Source: Desmodesmus armatus | Lineage: Eukaryota > Chlorophyta > Chlorophyceae > Sphaeropleales > Scenedesmaceae | Length of the DNA: 64,000 nucleotides | NCBI GenBank assembly: GCA_007449985.2 | Contig: VIIQ02000601.1 | Coordinates: forward strand, 62,001 to 126,000 | Direction of reading: 5' to 3' | Shown: positions 17,779 to 27,926 of the stretch, piece after piece | Numbering within the stretch: position 1 is the stretch's first letter | Layout: each line of letters opens with the position of its first letter | Position numbers and translations under genes: made by a program | Notes under the pieces: generated by a model | What the model saw: the letters and a program-made list of their open reading frames with translations, nothing else | Told to the model about the DNA's origin: nothing | The model's database searches: none

Positions 17779-19428
17779 AGTCAGTCTCTGGATATTTTTG
17801 GCAACCTACTAGCAGCGCTGGATTTCCACAGCAAGCTGTGTGAGGACACTAGCTGCACTGCAGGGCTTGCGTACTACCACACCTTGTCAAGTTGGTTGCA
17901 GTTTCCAGCTACAGCTCACCCAGTCAGTGGACGGCAGTAGTGTACAGAAAACGCCCTTGTGACCTGCCACAGCCGGTTTGTTCAACGTCTGGGTGTATCA
18001 GCCAGCTTACAACAGGCCTGATGGGAGCGTAACCCCACACAACTTGTGTGACACAACTCAGCTCCCCAAGTCACGTCTCAAATGTCTGCACAACACTATA
18101 TCAAAGGTTTTGCTGCACTGTGACGTCACACGTCAGTGACGTCTTCAATTTGATGCGCACCCCAACTGCAAGACCGTGGTCAATGTGCCACAGTGTGCAG
18201 TAACAACCAGCGGTACAAGCACACCAAACATCCATGGCACCAAAATCACACATCACTCATCAACCATCACTGGCCCGTCAGGTGTGAACCCGCCGCCCAT
18301 CAGGTGTAGACCTGCCTGCAGCCTTCCAGGCTGGCTCCAGAGCACCCCGTGGGGTACTAGTCCAACAGTACAAACTACTCCATCATGATTCCGCCCCACT
18401 TACATCCGACAAGAATGTCCTTGCTGAATACTTATACTCCTCAACAATCCAACAACAGCGGTTGACTCAATGCTCCGTCAATTGCAGACACCTGTGCTCA
18501 TACGTCGCTGCAGCTCCACAAGCATTCACTTATAATTATGAGTTGATTGCTGAAAACTGGACGAGGCTGCAACAGCATGCTGCTCCAGACTACTCAGTCA
18601 AGCTTCAGATCTGGGATCTTCTCCAGCAGGTAGCCACGGGCTGTGGTGGTGGCAGCCTTGGACACCAGACCGCGGCCCAGCAGACGCAGCCTGCACCAGC
18701 AGCAGAAGACGCAGGGAGAAGCAGTACATACACATGTGACATAAGCATATGTAATGCATTACATAGGTTTGCACTCAGTGCAGTGGATCCTGGGTCCAGA
18801 TCAAGTCAGTGGAGGCTGCACACTGCTGCTCAGGAGCCGCACCCTAATTAGACGCAGGGTGCAGCAGGCACACGTGAAGCTCAGCTGGCAGCTGAGCCAG
18901 CTACCGCAACGTTCCACTGTTGGCAACCTTGCACTGTTGGCACACCCCAAGTCAGCACCGCCATCGGATGCGTGATTGCACAGTCTTACCAGTTGATGGT
19001 CATGTTGACCAGGTCAGTGCTGATGGCCATAGCAGCCGACGCCACATCTGCAGCCTCCCCACCATGCCTGCAAACATGGACATGGACAACGGCACATGGG
19101 CGTTACGAGGTGTCCTCAAAGCACCAAAGCGCAACAAACTATAGCGAGGCAACATGCTTGCATGCTCACTCATACTGTGTCAGCACTGGACGGCATGAGT
19201 TTGTGAACCTTCCGACAATAGTGTAGCTACGGTAGCCACTAACAGTGCATGGCATATTGGGCTGCTCCAGGCTGGCCATATATAAGCGACTGTCAATCCC
19301 CACCCTCCCCCCTTGTACCTACATGCTCCTTCCTGGCATCCTGGTGGGCTGTTCCTGACGCTCGCTGCGCGGTGGTGGTGCTACTTGCAGGTAATCCTAC
19401 TAGGCTTGATGGGGCTGCTGGACTCACA
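17779..19428 (-). other. Non-coding stretch between the two ~172 bp elements
   Basis: C+A-rich on the + strand, as in introns of - strand genes here. The missing last exon or exons of the senescence-domain gene should lie in or below this stretch, but I could not identify them. No other gene is recognised. Confidence 0.35.
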
Positions 19429-19601
19429 GCTTTGGTCTGGACGCCTTCTATTGTACTGTGAGGTTGCTTTGTTAGGCTTTCGTTGCCTGGGGTGGCGGTG
19501 GGGGACCCAGTGCTAGTTACATTGTGTTCTGTGTTCCCATCTTTGTGTGTTCCCAGTGTCTCCACAGGAAATCTTGCTACCTCCCCGGTTCCGGGCACTG
19601 T
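19429..19601 (+). mobile_element. ~172 bp interspersed element, copy 2, inverted relative to copy 1
   Basis: Nearly the full reverse complement of 17607-17777, with small indels. It is flanked by a 6 bp direct repeat CTCACA at 19423-19428 and 19602-19607, so it looks like an independent insertion rather than one arm of a single transposon. The two copies could pair in a transcript that spans both. Confidence 0.7.
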
Positions 19602-19738
19602 CTCACAAGCGACTGTCAATCTATGTCAGGCGCAATTGGCAACTGTACACCATGTACTGGCTGTGCTACTAGTAGTATCAGAGTCAGAGGGGATAGTAGC
19701 ACTACATGATAGCATGTTCCCGCCAGTGAGCTTCCTAC

Positions 19739-22700
19739 CTGTGTGCCAGGTAGCGCTCCCCTGCAGTTGCTGCCTGCTTGAACAGCATCTGTGCCGCCTC
19801 CTCTGTTGCGTCATACACCTGTGACAGCAAAAACGACCCATAAGCACCATGCTTACTCACAATGAGCATCTCGTGCATGGGCCGGCAGCTGCATTTGCAC
19901 CTGACCCCATAACCTCCGCATGGGCTGTACACTGCACTGCGCTGCACCAGTAGGAGACACAGTGCAGTCAGCAGGTCCATGGAGCTGCCCAGTCCCCACA
20001 CTGGGAGAACGCACTTTGAGTGTGTACAACACCAACAACGTCGCAACCTAGACAGGGTCATTGTCATTGTGTCTGCCAAGCGCTTCTCCCAATCAGGCTG
20101 GTGCCATTTAAGTCGGTGCCCCTCGCGCGTTGCTGATGCTGCTTTCTCACAGGTGGCCCACAAAACAGCTGCAGCCTCCATCCAAGGGGTGCCTGTCGTG
20201 GTGTCAGCTCTACTGCCCGACAACAGCGCCCCTCTTTCGCTCCAAAAACAGAACAAAAACAGCAGTGCTGTTGGCCTCACCTCCACATAGGCCATGAGCA
20301 GTGCTGATGCCACCAGCTTGAACGCTGCCATCTCATCTGGGCCGATGGGCAGGCCACCACGCACGGGGTTCATGGGCACACCTGCCGCATCGTTCTCACC
20401 GCCTGCATTGAACATCAAGCAGGCAGGCAGGCAGGCAGGAAATGAGGAAGGCAGGCAGAAGGTAGACAGGCAATGCAGGTATATTGTACAATGCTTGATG
20501 GTGTGAGCACCTGTACAAACAAGTGGTGAGCTAGCTGGTGGTGAACTATCACTCCCATGCCTTGGCCAGGAGTCACTCCTGTGCTGGTGCTGTCATGCTA
20601 GTGGTGACATCCGGCGCGTGACACATAACGGCACAACAGCAGCAGCCACCAACGGAACTAAGCACGATAGCCAGCAAAGCAAGCAGCAAGGGACCCAAGG
20701 GATCCTGGTGATGCGCACAGCGAGCCCAGCTCCCTAGTGTCGTAGGTCACTGGCCGCCTGGTGGTGGATTGCTCGTCACCAGCAAGTGCAAGTTGCACCA
20801 AGGTCGACTTGCTACTAGCAGCATGCTGCATTGCGGCAATGAACCTAGCCGGTGTAAAATGATGCCAGTGAGCCCAGTGAGCCCAGTGAGCCCAGTGATG
20901 GCGAGAATGCCCACATACCTAATGCGATCTGTGGCAGCACCTTCATGGCTGCCAGCTGCTTGTAGACGGCCCATGCCAGCTGCATGAAGTAGTAAAACAG
21001 TTCACCTGCATGAACATACATACACCCATGGGCAAATGCAGGTTGTAGAGGGAGACACGCAGCTGGGCCTGCTGCGATCAGACCGTTACTGGAAGCAGTA
21101 TTGTAGCACTTGAGCAGAGCAGACAAGGACAGGGTGCAGCTGCAGCAGCCCCGGGCCCCCCTTGGCAAAAGATGAAGTGCTAAGCTGTAGCTTCCGCTGT
21201 GCCACTACACAAACAGACATGAGCAATTTGTGGGTCACAACAAAAGTTGGACAAAAAGCCTGCAGTTGGACTGCTGCTGCCGTCTCACCCGTGGCCAGCT
21301 GGCCCCTGTTACAAGGCATGTGTGACATTACAGTCTCTTGATGCCCTTCTTGAAAATGTTTATCCATTTTTGCATCATTGGATGCGCATCCGATGCCTTG
21401 AAGGGCCCGGTCCTTGCAAAGAAGAAGAGTGCAACAATGCAGGTCTTGCGACAAATCAGGCTGCCGGCACTACCAGGTAGCTACAGCCCTGGACACAGCC
21501 CTCGCGACAGCCGCTGTAGCCAGTCTGGCTACAGTCCCAGCCACAGGCAGCTGAAGGGTGCCCTCCAGGCGGCTGCGGCTGCCGGTATGCCGTACTACGA
21601 AGGCACGGGTAGGGATGACCCACCCCAATTCAACTTGCAACCTGGAAGCCTCAACTCAACTCACCAGCATACTGTGCCACAATCTGTGCACCCTGAGAGG
21701 CTGGGCCTGTGAACATCTGGATCAGGCTCAGCCTGCAGGACAGCCTCACGCGACATCTCGACTGTTCCAGAGGGCAATCTGTCAAACCGGCGCACCATGG
21801 AAGGCTTGCAAGCTGGCATGTGTAAACTTGCAAACTTGCTGGCCCGCCACGCATGCACATTGTGTTGATCTTGATCTCATGAGTAGGCGCTACTAGCGCC
21901 TGTAACATGTAATACATGTTACAGCATGTGACCGAGCACCCTTCATGCAGGCACGCCTCACCCCGTGCTTGCATACTGCGTGGACTTTGACACCTATGTC
22001 AATGCCGCGCTCACCTTGACACGTAGCTCTTGGACAATGTGAGTGGCTCGCTGAGTGGTGGGCTCTTGTTCATGGCATTGGATGCGTAGTTGTTGAGGGC
22101 ACCGCCCAGAGCCACACCTGTCTTGTTGATGCTGGCAGCCATCATGCTGCCAATGGCCAGGATGCCCCGGGCCATCTGTGAGTTGCGGTATGAACAGCCA
22201 CACACATTCTGTGTTGACAGATGGTATGCATGCGAGTCACAAGGACAACCTAGTAGTTTCGTGTCCACAAGGACAGTCCTACGATGACCATTGAGCAATC
22301 ACTGTCACATTGCTGTTCAGGAGATAGCCACTGTGTGTTTCCGTGCACCGTGCATATGGCATAGGTCAATGCTGGGTGATGGAAGGTAGCACTGCTCACA
22401 GCTCCCTGCACCCGGGCCCGATGGGGTACCCCCAGGAGCCCCAGCATTCCTGCACACACCTTTTCAGCAGTGGGTGACTGCTGCATGCGCAGCATCTCTG
22501 CAGCCTTCTCTGGCATGCCCTTGTGAGCGGCAGCACCCACCCCACCCATCATCCCCATGAAGCTGCTGCTCTGGGGCAGACCTGCAGCATGACATGGCAG
22601 TACTGCTGCTGTGTGATACCGCTTGGCCATACACTGCTAGTATGCATGAACTGAGCTGCTGCTGCACTTCAACAGTGCATGAAGCAGCCAGGAACTGGTG

Positions 22701-23101
22701 GCTGTTCACAGAATCATGCGCGCAGCTGCTGGTACCACTGGCCATGGCGGTCCTACCAACTTGCATGAGACTGCAGATCGCTGGGGGGTTGTTGAACTTC
22801 AATGTGTGACACGTGTGACACGTGCTGAACAAGGAATACCAGGCAGGGTCGTACCTTCCTGGTCACCTGCTTGTGGTGTGTCTGCTGACATCATGCCAGT
22901 TGTGACTTCTGCCTGGGAGTTGTACTTGGGGTGGCGACCTGGCACAGCGCGACAGCAACCAGTGTTGTTGCCTGGAACCGGCTGCAATGGAGCTGCTTTG
23001 CTTGTGTGGCTACTTGATAGGTGGCTACCTGTGAGGTTGGATGACTCCCTGTAGGCGTCCATGGGGTCTGTCACACGGACATGAGATGTTGTCGTTGCCA
23101 T
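19739..23101 (-). CDS. Senescence-domain (ERD7/spartin-like) protein, exons partly unresolved
   Basis: Supported exons: 23029-23101 (ATG at 23101), 22460-22581, 22015-22175, then a gap, 20919-21005, 20281-20402, 19739-19818. Phases close except between 22015 and 21005, where at least one exon is missing (candidate near 21460-21575), and after 19739, where the 3' end is not found. The reading resembles the plant senescence domain (PF06911 family): a small-residue helical stretch MARGILAIGSMMAASIN, the EPLTLSKSYV segment, and the C-terminal pattern VYDATEEAAQMLFKQ ending AGERYLAHR, which fits the family HRYG motif if the next exon begins with YG. Such proteins associate with lipid droplets or membranes and are stress-induced in plants. 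The family's usual N-terminal region appears absent. The start lies 225 bp downstream of the ELP4 stop on the same strand. A (CAGG)n run near 20420 and a 9 bp tandem repeat at 20865 lie in introns. Confidence 0.6.
20865..20898 (-). repeat. 9 bp tandem repeat (AGCCCAGTG)n
   Basis: About four units of AGCCCAGTG in an intron of the senescence-domain gene, just beyond the exon ending at 20919. Minisatellite-like. Confidence 0.85.
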
Positions 23102-23326
23102 TGGGAGAAGGACTGAATTGAAGGATACAAGCAATTTCGCAGCAACTGTCTGCAGACTGTTGTGGGAGCCTGCTGAACGTCAAGTCTGGCTTTCCTGGTT
23201 TAAAGATGCTGTTTTGACGATGAGTGTGCTTGTTTCGTGGACTTTCAGTCCGCTGACTCACCCTCGTCACCGATGCGTCACACCTTGGACACGATCACAG
23301 ACTCCGTTGAGTGAGCAGGTGAAACT

Positions 23327-25913
23327 TTAAAAATCCAATTTGCTCGTTCCCGGACCAGTTCCGCATATCTGCGCCGCTGCCGGCTTGTCGCTTTTGCTGC
23401 TGCCGTCTGCTCCACCCGGCTGCTCGCTGGCTGCTTCGAGCGGCACGAGGTCAAGCACCCCCACGCTGATGCTGCGGCGCTTCATGCGGATCACGTACAG
23501 CCGCTCTTCGCTGTATCGCTGTCTCAGCAGCCCCAGCTCCGGTACTCGGCGGACCTCCAGCAACGCAGCAGCACTTCAGAAGCACGGGCCACCGATACAC
23601 ATGCAGCAGCAACAGGACAACCCATCGTCTTAGCAAACTTCGTAATGCCTGGGCAAACTATTATGCTGGAACAGCCTGTATCGATGAGCATCATTGTGGA
23701 CAGAAGCTGCACGACCACTGGTGGTGGCATGAGCATGGTACGAGTGTCTCAGCTGCCCTGGCAGAAGGAAGTACCCTGTCCCTACCTGGTGGGGTCTGGC
23801 AGCAATCGGTAGACATCCGAGTTGTCTGCCAAGCTCTGTACGCACAGCACAATGTCACACAGATGCTGCAGCTGTGTTTGGAAGGACTCGCTGTACATGC
23901 CTGCGCAGCCACACAGCACAGGAGCGGCGTGTCAAAGCGCGGGTAATGAGAAAGATTTATTTTACTGTATTTTGTGCTGCCACAAGCACACAGTGTCTGG
24001 GTTGCCCTTGCGGCAGTAGCTGCCTGCCGATGGGCTGCAGCACATCAGCAGGTGGTGTGCACCCTCCCAGTGTGAGTGTCAATAGACTTGAAGGCCTGCA
24101 CTGGCAGTTGAGTTGCTCACACACCGGCTTGCCCTGGTAGGACTCTACTTGCGACATCTGATAGACTCTCTCAGTGACTGCCGCCGCAGGCTGCATGACT
24201 CGCATGTACACTGTCTGTCACCATGACAGCTGCTTTCTCTACAAGGCCTCACCAGCAGGGCACGTAACAACTGCTGCACGTGTGGCATCCTGCACTGCCA
24301 GCCTCAGCGCTGCCACCGCTGCCAGCATAGCGCCCTCCAAAGCCTCCAGGCTGGCACTGCTGCTGCTTTGCGGCCACCAGTCAGGCGAGCCCAGCGACTG
24401 CAGCACGAGGCGGCCTATCGATGCAGGGTCCCTGCTGGGAACTGGCACACAACCAAACAGCAAGCAGACAGCAACACGGCGAACAACGCATGTTTCGAGT
24501 CAGGCGCATGTGTTGGTGCGCAGCTGCAGTGTGGCAAGGTGTGCTGCAACTCGCACTGGGCAGTGTGCACAGATATCCGCCTCGGACTGCCACCGAAACC
24601 TCACAAACCTGTAGTGCCGCAGGCATCATACCTGATGTCTGACTGATCTGCACCTGGCTTCCTGCTGTTGGAACAGAGCTGTTGCGCGCGCAATGCAGCC
24701 TCAATTGCACTGGTGCCACTTGCTGTGAATGCAAGCACTGCTACTGGGCGCAATGGCGTTAGAACTGCTGGAATGCAAGAACTGCATTGCCAGGTCTTAG
24801 GCCCTGTTGCAATGCAACTGTAATTGTTTTGAATTGCAATTGCACTAGTACTGCATGCTCTGCTATTTGCACTGCTACAGGCATGCAGGCACTGCTGGGG
24901 CTCACCAGGTATGGGCCCCTTGGGTTGGAAGGGCGACAGGAAGGTTGTGGCTGCAGCAGCTGCTGCTCGCACCGCACTGGCACCCTGCTGCTGCTCCGTA
25001 CAACAGCACGACAGCTGCAGCTTGGCAGCCCGCAGAGCATCTGCAGTCACACTTCTGGTAAGGTCAAACTGGTGACACCACTCCCGGCCCACGCCTGCTG
25101 CTAGGGCTTTGGCGGCAGCTGCACTGCTGCTGGTGCTGGTAGCAGGGGACCTGCTGCTGCTTGTTGTGGTGCGCTGCGGCTGCTGGATGCCGCTGTCTGC
25201 CCGCTGCTGATTCTGGATGTACTTGCGGTACTGCCAGGCAATTTTTAGGCCGTCATCTGGTGCTGCTGTTGTACTGCTTGGGGGTGCTGTGCTGCTGCCA
25301 GTGGCTGTGTGTGTATGGGCCTGCAGAGAGCAAAGGTCACAGTCCGTGCCATCATGAATGTGGGATGGCGTCACAGCATTTGGAATCTGGTGCTCAGTTT
25401 GACAGCTGGTGTGTCTCTCAAGCACGCTGCTGATGCTGCGGTAGCAGCTTGACTTCCGGCCAAATGAAATCATGAGAGCCAGAAGTCAGTCTTTGCCGCA
25501 ATGTGTGAAGTTCACCATAGCAGTGCTGCTGGTAGTGTGGTGGGCTCTGCCCAATCAATCTTGTATGGCTAGCTCACCTGCGTACCAGCACCACCACTGC
25601 TGCTGCTGCTGCTGGATTTGGCCTCGTCTGGCATGAGCTGTGCGGCCTCCTGCATACTGAGCTGCTGCCCTGTAATTAGTGCGAGTGAGTGCTTGCAGCT
25701 AAAACCTTCTGCTAGAAAGCACTTGAGGAGGTTTAAGTGCTGCTGGGAGTGGCTGTCTTCGACGATCAGCAACAAGCTGCCAAGAGGCAGGCCACCGCCT
25801 AGTAGCTTGTCCAGCCCAGCGACGCCGGTTGAGATGAGGACCTGCCCATTCAGTCCAGGGCGGGTGCCGAGGTCTACAACCCTGGCAGGCTGCCGCTTGA
25901 TGAACGCCGACAT
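23327..25913 (-). CDS. ELP4: Elongator complex protein 4
   Basis: Six exons on the - strand: 25578-25913, 24906-25320, 24654-24722, 24253-24441, 23786-23900, 23327-23573. All phases close, giving 456 aa. Known role: ELP4 forms the ELP4-5-6 RecA-like hexameric ring of Elongator, which with ELP1-3 makes the wobble-uridine cm5/ncm5 modifications of tRNA. Visible hallmarks are the N-terminal GTRPGLNGQVLISTGVAGLD and LLGGGLPLGSLLLIVED segment, the DGLKIAWQYRKY strand, the ASIGRLVLQSLGSP motif, the SLADNSDVYRLLPD segment, and the family C-terminus LEVRRVPELG to GPGTSKLDF. The Walker A-like loop is degenerate, as in the family. Low-complexity Ser/Ala/Gln inserts lengthen the middle. The last intron uses an AAG acceptor. 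It is divergent from B9D2, with 451 bp between start codons. Confidence 0.93.
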
Positions 25914-26364
25914 CAGTTACACGGTTGTCACGGCAGTAGTGCCCCACTGGAGTAGTGCCGCCCGCCAAGCACTGCTGCCGTGGCTGCTGAACAGTCGCAG
26001 GATCAGTTTGAGCAGTAGGTTGTACAGAGAGGTGGGATCACTGAAGAAGAAGAGAGTCAAGTGAGTTGTGATGCAGCAGCAGTGGCAGTTGAACAGTTGG
26101 CGGGTGGAGATGCAAGGTGAAATGTGAAGCTTAGGTACAAATCTCTCGAGCATGCCAACCGCTGCTTGAGCGCTTGGCGTGCAACACGGCCACCTTGCTC
26201 TACGTGATGCCCTTGATGACTAACCGGGATTTTGAACGGCCAAACAGCTCCCGTACCGCTCCCTTACACGCTAACCACGTTGATCCTGGCACTGATTACC
26301 AGCCTGACGCGAGCCATCTGTTCTATGTTGCTTTGAGGCAGTCTGGCCTGCTTGCTCTTCACTG
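25914..26364. promoter_or_regulatory. Shared intergenic promoter region of ELP4 and B9D2
   Basis: 451 bp separate the divergent ATGs of ELP4 (- strand) and B9D2 (+ strand), so both promoters must lie here unless 5' UTR introns intervene. No TATA box or other named element is obvious. No coding exon is recognised. Confidence 0.5.
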
Positions 26365-27579
26365 ATGGCTGAACTGCATGTCATAGGCCAAGTGCTGGGA
26401 GCTTCTGGTTTTGAGGGACACAGCATCTTTTGCAAGGTATGTGTCTTGTTCATATACCACAGTCACAACAGCAAGCGGTGGAATCAGCGTAGGCCAACTC
26501 GCCGTGCTGCTGCTGCAGTGGGGCGTGCATGCTGGCAGGAGCTGGGAGCTTATAGAAGGGCTGGACCAGGGGCAGACGCAGGTGGACTTCCCTCAGAGCG
26601 GTGACTTGGCGTTGTGGGCACACCCAGTAGATGTACACTACGTGTGCAGAGGGCTGCTGGGCTGGCCCAAGCTGCACTTCCAGATATGGAGCCAAGACGT
26701 GCACGGCAGGAACGAGCTACGTAAGTCACACAGCACACATGGCACAACTGAGACTTCAACAATTTTTGACAATCCTATCAACTAGCGTGCAGCCAGCAAG
26801 CTGCTGTCCGGTGGGTGGGTTGCAGCAGGTTGGCGCCACAATTTCTGTGCTCTGTGCTGTGGATGGCGGTGATAGCAACATGGGCATGCTTGGGGCTGCT
26901 GCTGTGCAGGAGGCTACGGCTTCTGTCACATACCAACAGCACCAGGCACATATGAGGTGGACTGCCCGACGTGGCTGCCTGAGGTGGGCTGGTTGGCAGC
27001 CTAAGCAGCAGCTGCAGCAACAGCAGCTTCGCTGACCATTGGGATTTAAGCGAAGCAGCTGCAAGGAAAAACATCTTTGGGCATAATCGTTCCTTACAGC
27101 AGTGATACATACCAGCTGCGTACTCCTTCTTGCGACAGCTGCACATGCAGCTCCAATGCCTGTGCTGGACACACCTGCATACTGGCATGCGCTTGTGATT
27201 GTATGCATGGGGTGATCACATCCTGCTGTCTGAATGCTGCCTGGCAGGGGTCCTTGGGGGAGCGCATTACGTCGTTCTTCATCGGAGGTGCACCATGTTT
27301 GCGGGTGGAGGAGGTGGTGTACTCACCCGGCGACAGGTTCAGGCTGCAGACGGTGTCAGGGGGTGTGGTGCACCTGCAATTAGGTGAGCGTCAGTACATC
27401 TGACAGGCGGCAGCCCACTATGTCAAACGTGTGTGCCGTTCTTAGCATGGCGCAGCAGATTGCCCGTCCAGGTCAGTATCAGTCACTTGGCGACATAGTT
27501 CATGCCTCGTCATCCTTGTTGATTGCTGCCTTCAGGTGTTATCATGAGAGACTTTGAGAAGAACAATGTGCAGACGTGA
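26365..27579 (+). CDS. B9D2: B9 domain-containing protein 2 (ciliary transition zone)
   Basis: Five exons: 26365-26436, 26519-26720, 26910-26983, 27248-27383, 27536-27579. All phases close, giving 175 aa, the same length as human B9D2. Known role: B9D2, B9D1 and MKS1 form the B9 part of the MKS complex at the ciliary transition zone and gate membrane-protein entry. The start [16 protein letters not shown] is very close to the family. One C2-like B9 domain spans the protein, with [40 protein letters not shown] and the GVVHLQL strand, and the C-terminus is [12 protein letters not shown]. No frame damage is seen, which implies the organism still builds cilia. Confidence 0.97.
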
Positions 27580-27926
27580 CCGCGCTGGGAAATCAGGAGC
27601 AGTTGCAGCAGTTGCAGAACCGCTCCTCTGTGGTCCGGCTGGAAATTGAGAGAAGGCGACTTGTAATGTACATACATCTGGCACGCTTTTGCAGCACAGA
27701 GCGTCTTCAACGTCGGCTTTCAATAGCTTTCTGTACAGTGCGGACTTCAGATCACAACACATAGAAATTATCGAGAGCAGAGACATCAACGAATGTCGCG
27801 TCCAGTTCAAACCGTGATCTGATCTCTTCCAAGAACGTTGATGCTGTCATGCCGCCTGGAGTGGCAGGAAGCCCTGAGCTGCTGTAGCAGTGCGGACAGC
27901 TAGTCAGGGAGTTACTGTGTTAGCAC
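27580..27926 (+). other. B9D2 3' UTR and HRD3 promoter
   Basis: 347 bp between two + strand genes. TGTAA at 27662-27666, 83 nt after the B9D2 stop, is a poly(A) signal candidate. The rest should hold the HRD3 promoter. No gene is seen. Confidence 0.5.

Noticed and set aside
17594..19607. One 2 kb DNA transposon with ~172 bp terminal inverted repeats
   Set aside because: Each arm has its own flanking direct repeat, the left one 13 bp and perfect, so two separate insertions explain it better. No transposase is seen between them.
24000..24252. Extra ELP4 exon reading MQPAAAVTERVYQMSQVESY
   Set aside because: Direct splicing from 24253 to 23900 closes the phase and gives the expected family order, so this is intron sequence.
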